64,000 nt of DNA from Campylobacterales bacterium (lineage in GTDB: Bacteria > Campylobacterota > Campylobacteria > Campylobacterales > Sulfurospirillaceae): the NCBI GenBank assembly GCA_016930915.1, contig JAFGFU010000033.1:41870-105869 (forward strand), in the 5' to 3' direction. Each line of letters starts with the position of its first letter. Position 1 is the first letter of the stretch. Position numbers and translations under genes: made by a program. Shown here piece by piece: positions 27,244 through 36,244 of the stretch. Under the pieces are notes generated by a model. That model was not told the origin of the DNA, did not search any database, and was given only the letters and a program-made list of their open reading frames with translations.

Positions 27244-27663
27244 TTAGGCTTTTTTTGTAATACCTAAAGCTAAAAGTTCATTGTCAGTGTAGGGAATGGG
27301 CATTTTCTCTCCCTGCTCATTGACATTGACATAGGTAATGACCGCACTGGTGACATGTAAACAGCGATGCTCTCCAAAATAAGAGCGTTCTGCATTAACT
27401 TCAACTTGAACGGTAAGGGAGCTGGTTCCCACTTTTAGAATTTTCCCATAACAACTTAAAACATCGCCTACTTTGACGGCTTCACGAAACTCCATGGAAT
27501 TAACCGCTACCGTTACCACGCGTTTAACGCAAAGATCACGTGTTGCAAGTGCGCCTGCAATATCGATTTGTGACATAATCCACCCTCCAAAAATATTCCC
27601 AGAAGGATTGGTGTCTTTTGGCATCGCGACGATTTTGATGCGGGGTTCACCCATATTATGCAT
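27244..27663 (-). CDS. Acyl-CoA thioesterase, YciA-like hotdog fold
   Basis: Hydrolyses acyl-CoA to free fatty acid and CoA. 139 residues, single hotdog domain. Seen: PKDTNPSGNIFGGWIMSQIDIAGA, described here by its core NIFGGW with the catalytic aspartate a few residues on, then VTVAVNSMEFREAVKVGD and the helix-strand pattern of YciA. Close relatives are annotated in Campylobacter and Helicobacter. Cytosolic, single gene, convergent with the GDYXXLXY gene across the hairpin repeat. ATG preceded by AAAGGTAAATC. Confidence 0.88.
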   Translation of the reverse strand: MHNMGEPRIKIVAMPKDTNPSGNIFGGWIMSQIDIAGALATRDLCVKRVVTVAVNSMEFREAVKVGDVLSCYGKILKVGTSSLTVQVEVNAERSYFGEHRCLHVTSAVITYVNVNEQGEKMPIPYTDNELLALGITKKA

Positions 27664-27741
27664 GATTTACCTTTTTCTTTTTTATCCACCTTTGCCTCAA
27701 AGGTTAACGTAACAAAATTTAAGGTTTTATCATATAACAAA

Positions 27742-29130
27742 TCAGTTTGAAGGCAATTTAAAAGAAAAATCAGATCCTACGCCTAAGCTACTTTGTATCT
27801 GCAAATTTGTGTTGTGAAGTTTAAGAATATAATTGACCAATGCCAAACCTAATCCCATTGAATTATCCCATGAGTGTGAGTTTGAACGGTAAAATTTCTG
27901 GGTCACTTTTTCAATTTCATCTTCTTTAATTCCCACGCCATTATCTTTTACATGTAAAGATTCATTGTCAATAAAAATCGTAATCGTATCATCCGAATAT
28001 TTAAGTGCATTGTCGATGAGATTGGAGATGACAAGCTCCATCATTGTACGATCAGCATTAATGAAAAAATGATCTGGAAGCTCACATTTAATGGTTCGCG
28101 ATGGGTGTTTTTCTTTAAAAGTTTGGGCAATTTCTTGAGTTGTTCTTACCACATCAAAGCTACTATTGTGGGTGGTAAAATCACCATTTTCAAATTTGGT
28201 GGTCAGTGCTAAACGATCTATCATGGTAGAGATTTTTTGTCCGTTTTGAACAATTTTTCCTAAAAACCGCTCTTTAATTTGAATACTAGCATTAGGATCA
28301 TCCAAAAGCGTTTGTGCGTATCCCATAATAGAAGCAATAGGATTTTTAAACTCATGGCTAATGGCAGAGATAACATCACTTCGTTGTTGCGAAATGAGTT
28401 TGATTTTAGCGGTGTACTTGCGTTTTTGTTTTGCTCGTTTTTCCAGTTTGCTAGCAAGTTTTTTGAGGTAATTGGCAATCTCTAAAAATTCCAAACAAAA
28501 ATGAGAAGAGAGGCTTATTTTGTAATCTTTATCAGCAATTTGTTGAAGGTTGGCGATGATTTTATCGATTTCTGTACGAATTTTCTGGCTCAAAAGATAC
28601 GCACTGTAAAGCCCCATAAGTAAGGTGATACAAAAAATAAGCGCAATTTTGATCCACAGGTCATAAAAATTATGCATAATAGAGCCAATATTCATGGAAA
28701 GGCGTAAAAACAAGATGCGATTATTCTCTTCAAAACGATGGGCAACGTATAAAAAGTCACTTTTAACCGAATCAGAAAAACGAATGGCGTGCGCAAATTC
28801 AGTTTTGTAAGATTTGATTATTTCTTCACGCTGGGCATGATTGTCCATACTTTCACTTTGTGCATCACTATCGACCAATACGACACCATCTTCGTCAATC
28901 AGTGTAAAACGAATGCCAGAATTTTCTTTAATAATTTGGGCAAGTGCTTCAAGATCAGTGGTTGTGGAGAGTTGATTTTTAATAATTTTAATGTGTGACT
29001 CTAATTCTCGTTGATAGCTCTCAATATTGTTCGTTTTAATGGTAAAGTAACTTACCACGCTCGAAAGAAGAAGGGTTCCCAAAAAGAGGGTTAAGAGGGT
29101 GCGGGTAATGTGTTGATGAAGCATTAGCAT
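27742..29130 (-). CDS. PhoR-like sensor histidine kinase, partner of the adjacent response regulator
   Basis: About 462 residues from the ATG at 29130; a TTG at 29151 would add seven codons deep in the upstream gene. TM1 at about 10-30, a periplasmic part of about 125 residues, TM2 near 160-180, a coiled linker, then HisKA with H259 in AISHEFKNPIAS, N-box LVISNLIDNALKYSD, and ATP lids DNGVGI and SMGLGLALV. Overlaps the response-regulator stop by a few bases. Being in one operon with phoU makes a phosphate-sensing role likely, analogous to PhoR of E. coli or PhosS of Campylobacter jejuni. Unlike PhoR, a substantial periplasmic loop is present. Confidence 0.85.
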   Translation of the reverse strand: MLMLHQHITRTLLTLFLGTLLLSSVVSYFTIKTNNIESYQRELESHIKIIKNQLSTTTDLEALAQIIKENSGIRFTLIDEDGVVLVDSDAQSESMDNHAQREEIIKSYKTEFAHAIRFSDSVKSDFLYVAHRFEENNRILFLRLSMNIGSIMHNFYDLWIKIALIFCITLLMGLYSAYLLSQKIRTEIDKIIANLQQIADKDYKISLSSHFCLEFLEIANYLKKLASKLEKRAKQKRKYTAKIKLISQQRSDVISAISHEFKNPIASIMGYAQTLLDDPNASIQIKERFLGKIVQNGQKISTMIDRLALTTKFENGDFTTHNSSFDVVRTTQEIAQTFKEKHPSRTIKCELPDHFFINADRTMMELVISNLIDNALKYSDDTITIFIDNESLHVKDNGVGIKEDEIEKVTQKFYRSNSHSWDNSMGLGLALVNYILKLHNTNLQIQSSLGVGSDFSFKLPSN

Positions 29131-29795
29131 AAGCTGTATCCTACGCCCCAAACAGATTTGATATACTCTTTTTCTCTGATAGGGTCTATTTTGGCTTTGA
29201 GGCGATTAATGGCGACATTGACCGTTTTATCTTGAAAGAAATCATCGCTTTTCCAGACATGTTCTAAGAGAAATTCACGGCTTAAGACAGAGTGTTTATT
29301 TTCAATGAGTGTGCGTAAGAGGTCAAACTCAAGTTTGGTGAGTTCGACTTCTTTGGTGTTTACATGTAACGTGTGCGCTTCTAAATCCAGCACTAAATCA
29401 CGATACGACAGCTTACTATTAGACTGTGGTGCGGTACGTGCTAGAATGGCTTTGATACGAAGTAAAAGCTCTTTCATATTATAAGGTTTGGTGACATAAT
29501 CATCACACCCTCTTAAAAATCCTTCTTCAACATGTGTATCACTGTTTTTAGCGGTGACAAAAATCACTGCTTGAGAAAAGCCTTTTTGACGAAGTGTTTG
29601 AACAAATTCACTTCCTTCCATTCCAGGAAGATTTCGATCAACAATTAAAAGATCAATGGACTCTTCTTGCAAGCACTTCTCTACATTTTTAGTGTTAAGA
29701 AAGCCTAGTGTTTCATAGCCCTCTTTTTGTAAATTGTACTCTAAAAGTTCGAGTAAATCCTCTTCATCTTCGATGATTAAAATGGTTTTTTTCAT
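29124..29795 (-). CDS. OmpR/PhoB-family response regulator, probably phosphate-responsive
   Basis: 223 residues. Receiver domain 1-120 with acidic pocket E9/D10, phospho-acceptor D53 in IVDRNLPGMEG and the conserved VTAKN lysine. The winged-helix DNA-binding domain follows (about 130-222), with LTKLEFDLLRTLIEN and VNVAINRLKAKI. It is located between phoU and the kinase, all on the minus strand with spacing of 7 bases or overlap, so one transcript is likely. By position it corresponds to PhoB/PhosR; candidate targets are pstS and the divergent acyltransferase gene, whose upstream regions share TTACAA/TTGTAA half-sites. A TTTACATGTAAC palindrome lies at 29359. Confidence 0.88.
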   Translation of the reverse strand: MKKTILIIEDEEDLLELLEYNLQKEGYETLGFLNTKNVEKCLQEESIDLLIVDRNLPGMEGSEFVQTLRQKGFSQAVIFVTAKNSDTHVEEGFLRGCDDYVTKPYNMKELLLRIKAILARTAPQSNSKLSYRDLVLDLEAHTLHVNTKEVELTKLEFDLLRTLIENKHSVLSREFLLEHVWKSDDFFQDKTVNVAINRLKAKIDPIREKEYIKSVWGVGYSLC

Positions 29796-29802
29796 GTCGT
29801 CC

Positions 29803-30471
29803 CTAATACGTCTTCATCTCTCCACCCACACGGGCAAAAATCATTAATTGCACAATGTTAACACTTCTATCTGCCATGCGTTCAAGTTTACGCATGGTAC
29901 TTAAAATTTGAATAAAATCAGCACTCTGATCAATGACTTTGGCAATGTCGCTTAAAATATTTTTTTCCAAAATAGAGTAGAGATCATCGCTCTTACTCTC
30001 TTCGACTTTAACCCTTCGGTAGGTGTCTTCAAGGGTTTCACGTTCGCTGACATTAATCGTTCCAATCGCTAATGTCACTGCTTGAATTGATGTTTTACAT
30101 AAGTGGGTAGAGTACTCGTGCAGTGAGGCGAAAGGAAGTCCGCTTTGAAGATGTATCACCATGCGTTTGCTAAAACTGCGAATATTTTCAGCAATTTTGA
30201 CCAATTCATTGGTGATTTTAAGGTACGCTACCATTTTACGTAAATCTTTCGCTTCAGGGCCAAAAAGTGCTAGAGTCACTACAATTTCATTGTCAATGGC
30301 ATTGGCTTGATTTTCCACATTTTTCAAAAGGGTTTTTGCTGATTCAAAACGGTTGGCATCTAAACTCTCCATACCGCTAAGGGCTTTTTCACTTGCCATC
30401 GTAATTTCTAATCCTAAATCAATCAGCATTTTTTTGATTTCAATCAGTCTCTCTTCGTATTTTTGAAGCAT
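29803..30471 (-). CDS. phoU: Phosphate signalling and transport regulator PhoU
   Basis: 222-residue all-helical protein of two three-helix PhoU repeats (about 1-115 and 116-220). Metal-binding E/DxxxD-type motifs are seen as NRFESAKTLLKNVENQANAID, cited by its end ENQANAIDNEI, and VEESKSDDLYSILEKN in the second half. PhoU represses the Pho response in high phosphate by contacting PstB and the sensor kinase. In E. coli it ends the pst operon; here it heads the two-component operon instead and pstSCAB is 13 kb away. AAGGAACGAGT precedes the ATG. The upstream intergenic region is shared with the OlsF-like gene. Confidence 0.93.
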   Translation of the reverse strand: MLQKYEERLIEIKKMLIDLGLEITMASEKALSGMESLDANRFESAKTLLKNVENQANAIDNEIVVTLALFGPEAKDLRKMVAYLKITNELVKIAENIRSFSKRMVIHLQSGLPFASLHEYSTHLCKTSIQAVTLAIGTINVSERETLEDTYRRVKVEESKSDDLYSILEKNILSDIAKVIDQSADFIQILSTMRKLERMADRSVNIVQLMIFARVGGEMKTY

Positions 30472-30480
30472 ACTCGTTCC

Positions 30481-30534
30481 TTACAATAGTTTGCCATCAT
30501 TGTAATTTTAAATCATTACAATATGGTAACATAA
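30481..30534. promoter_or_regulatory. Candidate Pho-type operator between phoU and the OlsF-like gene
   Basis: The 144-base divergent region contains TTACAAT (30481-30487), ATTGTAA (30499-30505), TTACAAT (30516-30522) and GGTAACA (30525-30531). The middle two form a perfect 7-bp inverted repeat around ten bases; the last two are tandem half-sites about 11 bases apart, the spacing of OmpR-family direct repeats. TTACAA/GTTACAA half-sites also precede pstS. Neither the E. coli PHO box nor the GTTTC-type box reported for Campylobacter is present. Confidence 0.4.
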
Positions 30535-30615
30535 AAAGCTACGAGCTGTTATCGTATCGTAATGGACTCCTTTTATAATCCTTGCAGAATCTTTACATGT
30601 AAAAAGGAGCAAGAC

Positions 30616-32340
30616 ATGGTTGATGTTGAAAAAGCATTGAGCCTAAAGTATCCAAACATCCTCTCTTATCCTACAATTGTGCGTCATAGTCTTCTTTATA
30701 TTCTCAAAAAGCTACTGCATGAAGATGAAATCAATACTTTTTTAGCACGTGCAGAAGCGTATAGAGGGTTTGATTTTGTGGAGGCTGTTTTAGAGTATTT
30801 TAATTTTGGCTATATTATTTCCAATAAAGATAAGGCAAATATTCCCTCTTCTGGAAGGGTTGTGATTATTGCAAATCATCCCCTAGGAGCACTTGATGCT
30901 TTGGCGTTAATATCACTGGTAAAAGAAGTACGAAGTGATGTAAAAGTGCTTGCGAATGATGTCTTAATGCATATAGAACCTTTACAGGAACTTTTAATCC
31001 CCGTTGATAATTTAAATAGTCATACCACCAAAGAGTCTATTAAAGCTATTTATGAGTCATTGCAAAGAGATGAAGCACTCATTGTCTTTCCCTCTGGTGA
31101 AGTTTCACGTGCACATCCTACAGGGATTAAAGATACCAAATGGAAAAAAGGTTTTTTGAAATTTGCGCAAAAGAGTAATTCGCCGCTTTTGCCTGTTTTT
31201 ATTGATGCAAAAAACTCTCCACTTTTTTATACGCTCTCTATGATAAATAAAAGAATCTCTACGTTTTTGCTTGCCAGTGAAATGTTTAAAAAACGCTCCA
31301 AAGTCATTCGTTTTAAAGTCGGAGAGATGATTCCTTTTAAAAGTTTAGAAAAAACGCATATGAGTGAAACAACTCTGTTAAGCCTTTTAAAAAAGCACCT
31401 TTATAAAATCAGTAAAGGGAAAAAAGGAATTTTTACGACTCAAAAGGCTATTGCTCATCCTGAAGAGCGTAAAATGATTCGTTTGGAGTTGAAAAAATCA
31501 ACGCTTTTAGGTCAGACGAATGATGGCAAAAAAATCTATCTTTACGAAGCAGAAAATGGTTCTGCTTTAATGAAGGAGATAGGCAGACTGAGGGAGTTAA
31601 CTTTTCGCAAAGTAGAAGAGGGTACGGGTGATAAAAGAGATATGGATACCTTTGATAAACACTACAAACATATTGTTTTGTGGGATGATGAAGAGCTTGA
31701 AGTGGTAGGAGCATACCGTATCGGTGAGGCAAATATGATTCGTGAGTTTTTGGGAGTGGAGGGATTTTATTCGCATACGCTTTTTGAGTTTACACCCTCG
31801 TTTGAACCCTATTTGCACAATGCGATTGAGTTAGGACGCAGTTTTGTGCAGCCTCGCTATTGGGGAAGTAGAGCATTGGATTATTTGTGGCAAGGCATTG
31901 GAGCGTATTTGTATAAAAATCCACATATTCGTTACATGTACGGACCTGTGAGTTTAAGCGATGTTTATCCAAAAGTGGCAAAAAATCTTATTCTTACGTT
32001 TTATACGCTCTATTTTAGTAAAAATGAATCTTTGGTTAAGGCACGCAATGGCTATTTTCTAAGCCATGCCGAGCAAGAAGAAGCACGCTCTTTTTTTACG
32101 GGGAAACATTATAAGGAAGATTTTTTGATATTAAAAGAGCAGCTCTCATTAATGAATTTATGTGTACCGACATTGTACAAGCAATATACAGAATTGTGTG
32201 ATGAAGGTGGTATTTATTTTTTAGATTTTAATATTGACAAAGAGTTTGCCAATTGTGTTGATAGTTTTATTTTAGTGGATATTACCAAAATTAAAGAAGC
32301 AAAAAAAACACGCTACATTAAAGGAGATGAAGCACCATAA
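30616..32340 (+). CDS. Two-domain acyltransferase (PlsC-like plus hemolysin/OlsB-like GNAT), OlsF-like
   Basis: 574 residues from the ATG at 30616, which follows AAAAAGGAGC at ideal spacing; an in-frame ATG at 30562 would add residues encoded by the palindrome TTTACATGTAAA (30592) and the RBS itself. N-terminal part (about 75-265) is a glycerolipid acyltransferase with H88 and D94 in NHPLGALDAL and FPSGEVSR. The C-terminal part (about 315-520) resembles the OlsB/hemolysin acyltransferase family (ELGRSFVQPRYWGSRALDYLW). This order fits OlsF, which makes ornithine lipid from ornithine in two acylations. Divergent from phoU, which supports induction under phosphate starvation. Could instead be a lyso-lipid acyltransferase of other specificity. 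Confidence 0.75.
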   Translation: MVDVEKALSLKYPNILSYPTIVRHSLLYILKKLLHEDEINTFLARAEAYRGFDFVEAVLEYFNFGYIISNKDKANIPSSGRVVIIANHPLGALDALALISLVKEVRSDVKVLANDVLMHIEPLQELLIPVDNLNSHTTKESIKAIYESLQRDEALIVFPSGEVSRAHPTGIKDTKWKKGFLKFAQKSNSPLLPVFIDAKNSPLFYTLSMINKRISTFLLASEMFKKRSKVIRFKVGEMIPFKSLEKTHMSETTLLSLLKKHLYKISKGKKGIFTTQKAIAHPEERKMIRLELKKSTLLGQTNDGKKIYLYEAENGSALMKEIGRLRELTFRKVEEGTGDKRDMDTFDKHYKHIVLWDDEELEVVGAYRIGEANMIREFLGVEGFYSHTLFEFTPSFEPYLHNAIELGRSFVQPRYWGSRALDYLWQGIGAYLYKNPHIRYMYGPVSLSDVYPKVAKNLILTFYTLYFSKNESLVKARNGYFLSHAEQEEARSFFTGKHYKEDFLILKEQLSLMNLCVPTLYKQYTELCDEGGIYFLDFNIDKEFANCVDSFILVDITKIKEAKKTRYIKGDEAP

Positions 32341-32353
32341 TGGGTGCTTTTCT
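32331..32353 (+). terminator. Short terminator overlapping the OlsF-like stop codon
   Basis: Stem AGCACC / GGTGCT (32331-32336 with 32343-32348) around the stop codon TAA, followed by TTTTC. Six base pairs and a short U-run, in the 12-base gap to the convergent hydrogenase maturation gene. Confidence 0.5.
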
Positions 32354-32799
32354 CATGCGTTAAGGAGGGTATCTAGCTCTTTGATTTTTTCAAATGCTTT
32401 TAGCGAAGAGTCTTTGGCGCTTTTACTTAAACCCTCACTAAAATGCAAGACGTTTTCAAGTAAAACAGCAATCCCTAAAAAAATCGTTTTGATGCAAATT
32501 TCTCGTAGATAACTCATCAAAATAGGGGTCGGAAGATTGTGTGTAGAGTAGACATAGGTTCGCTCATCACTGAGGTCTAAAAACTCTATTTCTCCCTCTT
32601 TAAATCCACTCATAGCATCGACAACAACAATCACATCAGGCTTAAATTCACGCAAAGCGGCAAATTCATTCTCTGGTGTATCGTATCCAAAAAAGACCTT
32701 CCACTCAGGTAATTGCTCCTCAACCAGTCGCCCCACGGCAATAGCAACGCCATCATCACCTCGGAGTTCATTCCCTACACACAAAAGTGCTTTTTTCAC
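32353..32799 (-). CDS. hycI: Hydrogenase maturation protease, HycI family
   Basis: Endopeptidase that trims the C-terminal tail of the hydrogenase large subunit after nickel insertion. 148 residues of the HybD/HycI fold: GNELRGDDGVAIAVG at the N-terminus carries the first metal ligand, and VVVDAMSG holds the second aspartate. Last gene of the hyf operon, overlapping hycH by 4 bases. Its substrate is present in the same operon: the HyfG large subunit has the extra tail expected for such processing. This agreement of protease and tail makes the assignment firm. Confidence 0.88.
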   Translation of the reverse strand: MKKALLCVGNELRGDDGVAIAVGRLVEEQLPEWKVFFGYDTPENEFAALREFKPDVIVVVDAMSGFKEGEIEFLDLSDERTYVYSTHNLPTPILMSYLREICIKTIFLGIAVLLENVLHFSEGLSKSAKDSSLKAFEKIKELDTLLNA

Positions 32800-33143
32800 G
32801 CAAAATCCTTACGAAGTACTAAATATCCCTCTTTGAGGTTGGCAAATATCTCTTTTAAGGGGCAGTCGGTCATTTCGGGTAAGAGTTTATGTGCGTGTTC
32901 AGGAAAAACTTCAATTTCAAAATATTTACTCAAATTGCCTAATTTAAATTTCAAATACTCTCCACCATTATCTATTAATGCTTCGTATTCAGAATTTTCA
33001 ATTTCTAAAACTTTCTCACTAAAATCAATCGTTCCAACGCCATGACCAATGCAGGTTGAGAAAATTTTAATCTGATCCAGTTTTGCATCACCCGATTTGG
33101 CACCATCAAGGTGCCGTTTTATGAGTTGGTAGACTTCTATCAT
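32796..33143 (-). CDS. hycH: Formate hydrogenlyase maturation protein HycH
   Basis: 115 residues, similar to HycH, a small maturation factor needed for the group 4 hydrogenase of formate hydrogenlyase; its exact act is unknown. The stretch CIGHGVGTIDF and the C-terminal ANLKEGYLVLRKDFA are recognisable. The E. coli protein is about 136 residues, so this form is slightly short. Overlaps the small subunit gene (ATGA) and hycI at its end. Context rather than motif is the main support. Confidence 0.75.
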   Translation of the reverse strand: MIEVYQLIKRHLDGAKSGDAKLDQIKIFSTCIGHGVGTIDFSEKVLEIENSEYEALIDNGGEYLKFKLGNLSKYFEIEVFPEHAHKLLPEMTDCPLKEIFANLKEGYLVLRKDFA

Positions 33144-33964
33144 TTCGAACCCCAGTGAACACGATGCAGACTAATTTTATCGTCCTCTTCGCACGGAACA
33201 TAGTGGGTATAGATTTCATTGTGTAAGATACCCATACACTCTGCATAACGAGGGTCGTCTTCAGCTTGCATGGCTTTAGTCACAGAGAGTTTAGTGGCTT
33301 TTGGATTTTTAATATCACCACTTTTTACTAAAGCGTCTAAGTATTTATCGTAGAGTTTACGCCCAAAAACATAACTCATCAATCGTTTGGCTTGCACCAA
33401 TAAATCTCGCTCAAAAAGGGTATTTCCCATTACAGAATCTTCAACCAACGAGGGCATTTCTCCCTCTTCTTCAAAACTTACTTTTTGAAGCCTTTGATCC
33501 ATGACGCCAAGGGCTGTGGTCAGTCCATAAATAATGCTTGCAGGATGCGGAGGACATCCTGGAATATACACATCTACAGGAATAATTTTATCAATACCAC
33601 TTAAAACACTGTAAGCATCGTAAAAAATGCCACCCGTTGCACCACAGGCTCCAAGAGCTACGACAATTTTAGGATCAGGGGTTGCTTCATAGGCACGAAG
33701 CAGTGGATAGTACATCTGACGTGTCACAGGACCAGTACAGAGCAAAATATCCGCATGGCGTGGATTGGCAACCAGTTTAAACCCAAAACGCTCAGGGTCC
33801 CATAACGGAGTGATGGCAGCAAAGATTTCAATTTCACAACCATTGCAACTTCCACAGTCTACTCGAAATACACTAAAGCTACGACCAATATGTTTTAAAA
33901 GCTCTAGTTTCTCTTCTAAATTATTTGCCAGTGCAATGTCACTGGGTACTTCATAGGTTTTCAT
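33140..33964 (-). CDS. hyfI: Hydrogenase-4 small subunit HyfI/HycG (NuoB-like)
   Basis: Carries the proximal [4Fe-4S] cluster next to the Ni-Fe site. 274 residues, about 20 more than E. coli HyfI. Cluster ligands: CGSCNGCEIE (two cysteines), LGACGATGG and PGCPPHP, the NuoB pattern. The extra C-terminal region (about 170-274) is charged and holds no further cysteine cluster motif. It is on the cytoplasmic face, docking to the large subunit and HyfH. Overlaps both neighbours by 4 bases. Confidence 0.92.
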   Translation of the reverse strand: MKTYEVPSDIALANNLEEKLELLKHIGRSFSVFRVDCGSCNGCEIEIFAAITPLWDPERFGFKLVANPRHADILLCTGPVTRQMYYPLLRAYEATPDPKIVVALGACGATGGIFYDAYSVLSGIDKIIPVDVYIPGCPPHPASIIYGLTTALGVMDQRLQKVSFEEEGEMPSLVEDSVMGNTLFERDLLVQAKRLMSYVFGRKLYDKYLDALVKSGDIKNPKATKLSVTKAMQAEDDPRYAECMGILHNEIYTHYVPCEEDDKISLHRVHWGSK

Positions 33965-34500
33965 TCTATCACCATCTCTTTGCCACTGGTAAAGTTTGCT
34001 ACCGTGGCATGTTTTTTACATGTAGGACATATACTAAGATACCCTTTTGCTTCTTCAAGCCTTTTTTCACTGACATTGGCTTTGCTTAAACACTCAAAGC
34101 TATATTTAATCAGGCGTTTCGCACTAAAAGGTTTTTGGCACTCACTGCAATACTGAACTTCAAGTTCTCCTCGTTGAATCAGAGCAGATTTGTCAAATTT
34201 AACGGCAAGCTCAAACTCTTCACTGAGGCGAATAGCGCCTGTTGGGCAGACTTCATCACATCTGCCACAGAAAATACAACGCCCACAATCAAATTCCCAA
34301 ACCAGTTTGCTTTTATCCTCATTAAGTTGCACCGTAATCGCATTGGATGGGCAGGCAATACCGCATGCCGCACACCCAATACATAAATCAAAGGTATACG
34401 CAGGTTTTCCTCGAAAATTCTTAGAAACTTGGTAGGGTTCAAAAGGGTATTTATGGGTTGTATCGCCATATTTTTTACTAATATCCAGAAGCTTCATCAT
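33961..34500 (-). CDS. hyfH: Hydrogenase-4 iron-sulfur subunit HyfH/HycF (NuoI-like)
   Basis: 179-residue electron-transfer subunit with two ferredoxin [4Fe-4S] motifs: CIGCAACGIACP and CGRCIFCGRCDEVCP. After them are two CxxC pairs, CSECQ and CPTCKKH, like the zinc-type tail also seen in HycF. Passes electrons between formate- or ferredoxin-derived donors and HyfI. Gene order and 4-base overlaps on both sides show tight coupling in the operon. Confidence 0.9.
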   Translation of the reverse strand: MMKLLDISKKYGDTTHKYPFEPYQVSKNFRGKPAYTFDLCIGCAACGIACPSNAITVQLNEDKSKLVWEFDCGRCIFCGRCDEVCPTGAIRLSEEFELAVKFDKSALIQRGELEVQYCSECQKPFSAKRLIKYSFECLSKANVSEKRLEEAKGYLSICPTCKKHATVANFTSGKEMVIE

Positions 34501-36236
34501 CTTAAATCCTTTAACGGACTCTCTTTTTGTGTCCTAGCGAAATTTTTTAAATCTGCGTGAGTTAAAATTTTACTTTTCTTACTTTTCATGTCAACAACTG
34601 TGACACGCTCTGTACATGAATAACAAGGATCTAGGCTACAAACGATAAGTGCGGCATCTGCAATTGTGTTACCACGGAATTGAAAACGAAGGCTTGGCCA
34701 GTTGTTATAGGTCGCTGCACGGCATCTCCAACGAAATACTTTTTGCGCACTGCCTTGCATAATCCAATGCACATTATCACCTCTTGGCGCTTCTACATAG
34801 GCTAAAGCGTAGTTTTCAGGTTTCACATGAAATTTTGGATCGACAATAATCGCTGTTTGTGGCATGAGCTCAAAACATTGACGGATGATGGAAACAGAGC
34901 TTTTAAGTTCCATGTAACGCACCATCTCTCTAGCAAAAACGTCACCCCCTTCAACCACCGCTACATCAAACTCAATTTGTTTGAAAAAGTCATACGGATG
35001 GTCATAGCGCGTATCTCGTTTAATACCACTGCCTCTAATATTAGGTCCCACTGCAGAGAAGTCACGGGCCACTTGTTTATCTAAAATGCCCACGCCCTTC
35101 CAGCGTTTCATTTGGCGTTGGTCATCCATAATGGCATCCCAGACTTCATCCACTTGAGTTTCGATAATTTTGAGGATTTTAAGGCTCTCTTTAATCTCGA
35201 CACCTGTCATATCACGTCTTAAGCCACCCATAACTACATTACCATAGGTTTTACGCCCACCCGTGACCAGTTCTGCGAGTTTCATAGAGTATTCACGAAT
35301 TCTAAAAATGTGCATAAAGGCATTGTAGTTTCCTGTGACTTCACATGCCAAACCAATATTTAAAAGATGGCTGTGGAGGCGTTCAATTTCTGAACAAATG
35401 ACCCGAATGGCTTGAGCACGCGCAGGAATTTCTAAATTAATCGCTTTTTCTGCTGCTTCAATACACGCAATAGAGTGTGCATACCCACAAATACCACAGA
35501 CTCGCTCAGCCAAATACCCCATTTGGTCGTAGTTCATGCGATTTTCAGCCAGCTTTTCCATACCTCTGTGTTGGTAAAAAAGGCGGTAGTCGGCATCAAT
35601 AATCGTATCGCCATCACAAAAAAGTCGAAAGTGCCCTGGCTCATCTGCGGTAATGTGTAAAGGTCCTAGGGGTACATCAATAATGCCTGAACCCTCTGGG
35701 CGTAAGAACTCATATTCAGGTTCCATATAATGCTCTTTCATGTCAGGACGATAGCGATAATCCATGGCATCTTTTCGAAGAGGAAAAAGTCCCTCTGGCC
35801 AGTCATCGCTCAGCGCTAAACGTCGTTTATCGGGTAAGCCCTCTGCCACAAGACCAAACATATCGTAGGCTTCTCTTTCATACCAGACACATGCAGGTAC
35901 CAAAGGTGTTACGGAAGGATAAGTGAGGCTCTCAGGAGAGACCAATGCTTTGATGGTCACAAAACATTTTTCATCTTGAGCGATTTCATCCCCCTCAAAC
36001 ATTTTTCCACCTTCCATAGAGAGGGCATAATAAAGGGCATAATGTTTATTGATGCTTCGCTCATCATTAGGAATCATCGTGGAGAGATAACCACCCATAT
36101 CGTAATACAAAAAGCGAACGGCTTCAGGCAAATCATTTAACTCGACCAAAGCAGTCACCTGATCTTCGTATTGTCTCGTAACTTCTAAAACTTTAACTCT
36201 TGCACTGAGTGCTTCTATAAATGTATCACATTTCAT
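34497..36236 (-). CDS. hyfG: Hydrogenase-4 large subunit HyfG/HycE (NuoC-NuoD fusion), Ni-Fe site
   Basis: Catalytic subunit, 579 residues. N-terminal about 170 residues are NuoC-like, the rest NuoD-like. Nickel ligands are present as RVCGICGYAHS (near 242-252) and DPC538-YS-C541. Because the four cysteines are kept, this is a true hydrogenase rather than a complex I subunit. Beyond C541 is a tail starting after TER (about residue 544) of 35 residues, VTVVDMKSKKSK and on, aligning with the tail that HycI removes from E. coli HycE. Reaction: reversible H2 formation from protons with low-potential electrons. Confidence 0.95.
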   Translation of the reverse strand: MKCDTFIEALSARVKVLEVTRQYEDQVTALVELNDLPEAVRFLYYDMGGYLSTMIPNDERSINKHYALYYALSMEGGKMFEGDEIAQDEKCFVTIKALVSPESLTYPSVTPLVPACVWYEREAYDMFGLVAEGLPDKRRLALSDDWPEGLFPLRKDAMDYRYRPDMKEHYMEPEYEFLRPEGSGIIDVPLGPLHITADEPGHFRLFCDGDTIIDADYRLFYQHRGMEKLAENRMNYDQMGYLAERVCGICGYAHSIACIEAAEKAINLEIPARAQAIRVICSEIERLHSHLLNIGLACEVTGNYNAFMHIFRIREYSMKLAELVTGGRKTYGNVVMGGLRRDMTGVEIKESLKILKIIETQVDEVWDAIMDDQRQMKRWKGVGILDKQVARDFSAVGPNIRGSGIKRDTRYDHPYDFFKQIEFDVAVVEGGDVFAREMVRYMELKSSVSIIRQCFELMPQTAIIVDPKFHVKPENYALAYVEAPRGDNVHWIMQGSAQKVFRWRCRAATYNNWPSLRFQFRGNTIADAALIVCSLDPCYSCTERVTVVDMKSKKSKILTHADLKNFARTQKESPLKDLR

Positions 36237-36244
36237 GGGAAATC

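Noticed and set aside
27341..27361. Near-copies of the palindrome such as TGACATGTAAA, also at 31934, 34016, 42826 and 49597
   Set aside because: They miss one or two core bases; counted neither as copies nor as separate elements.
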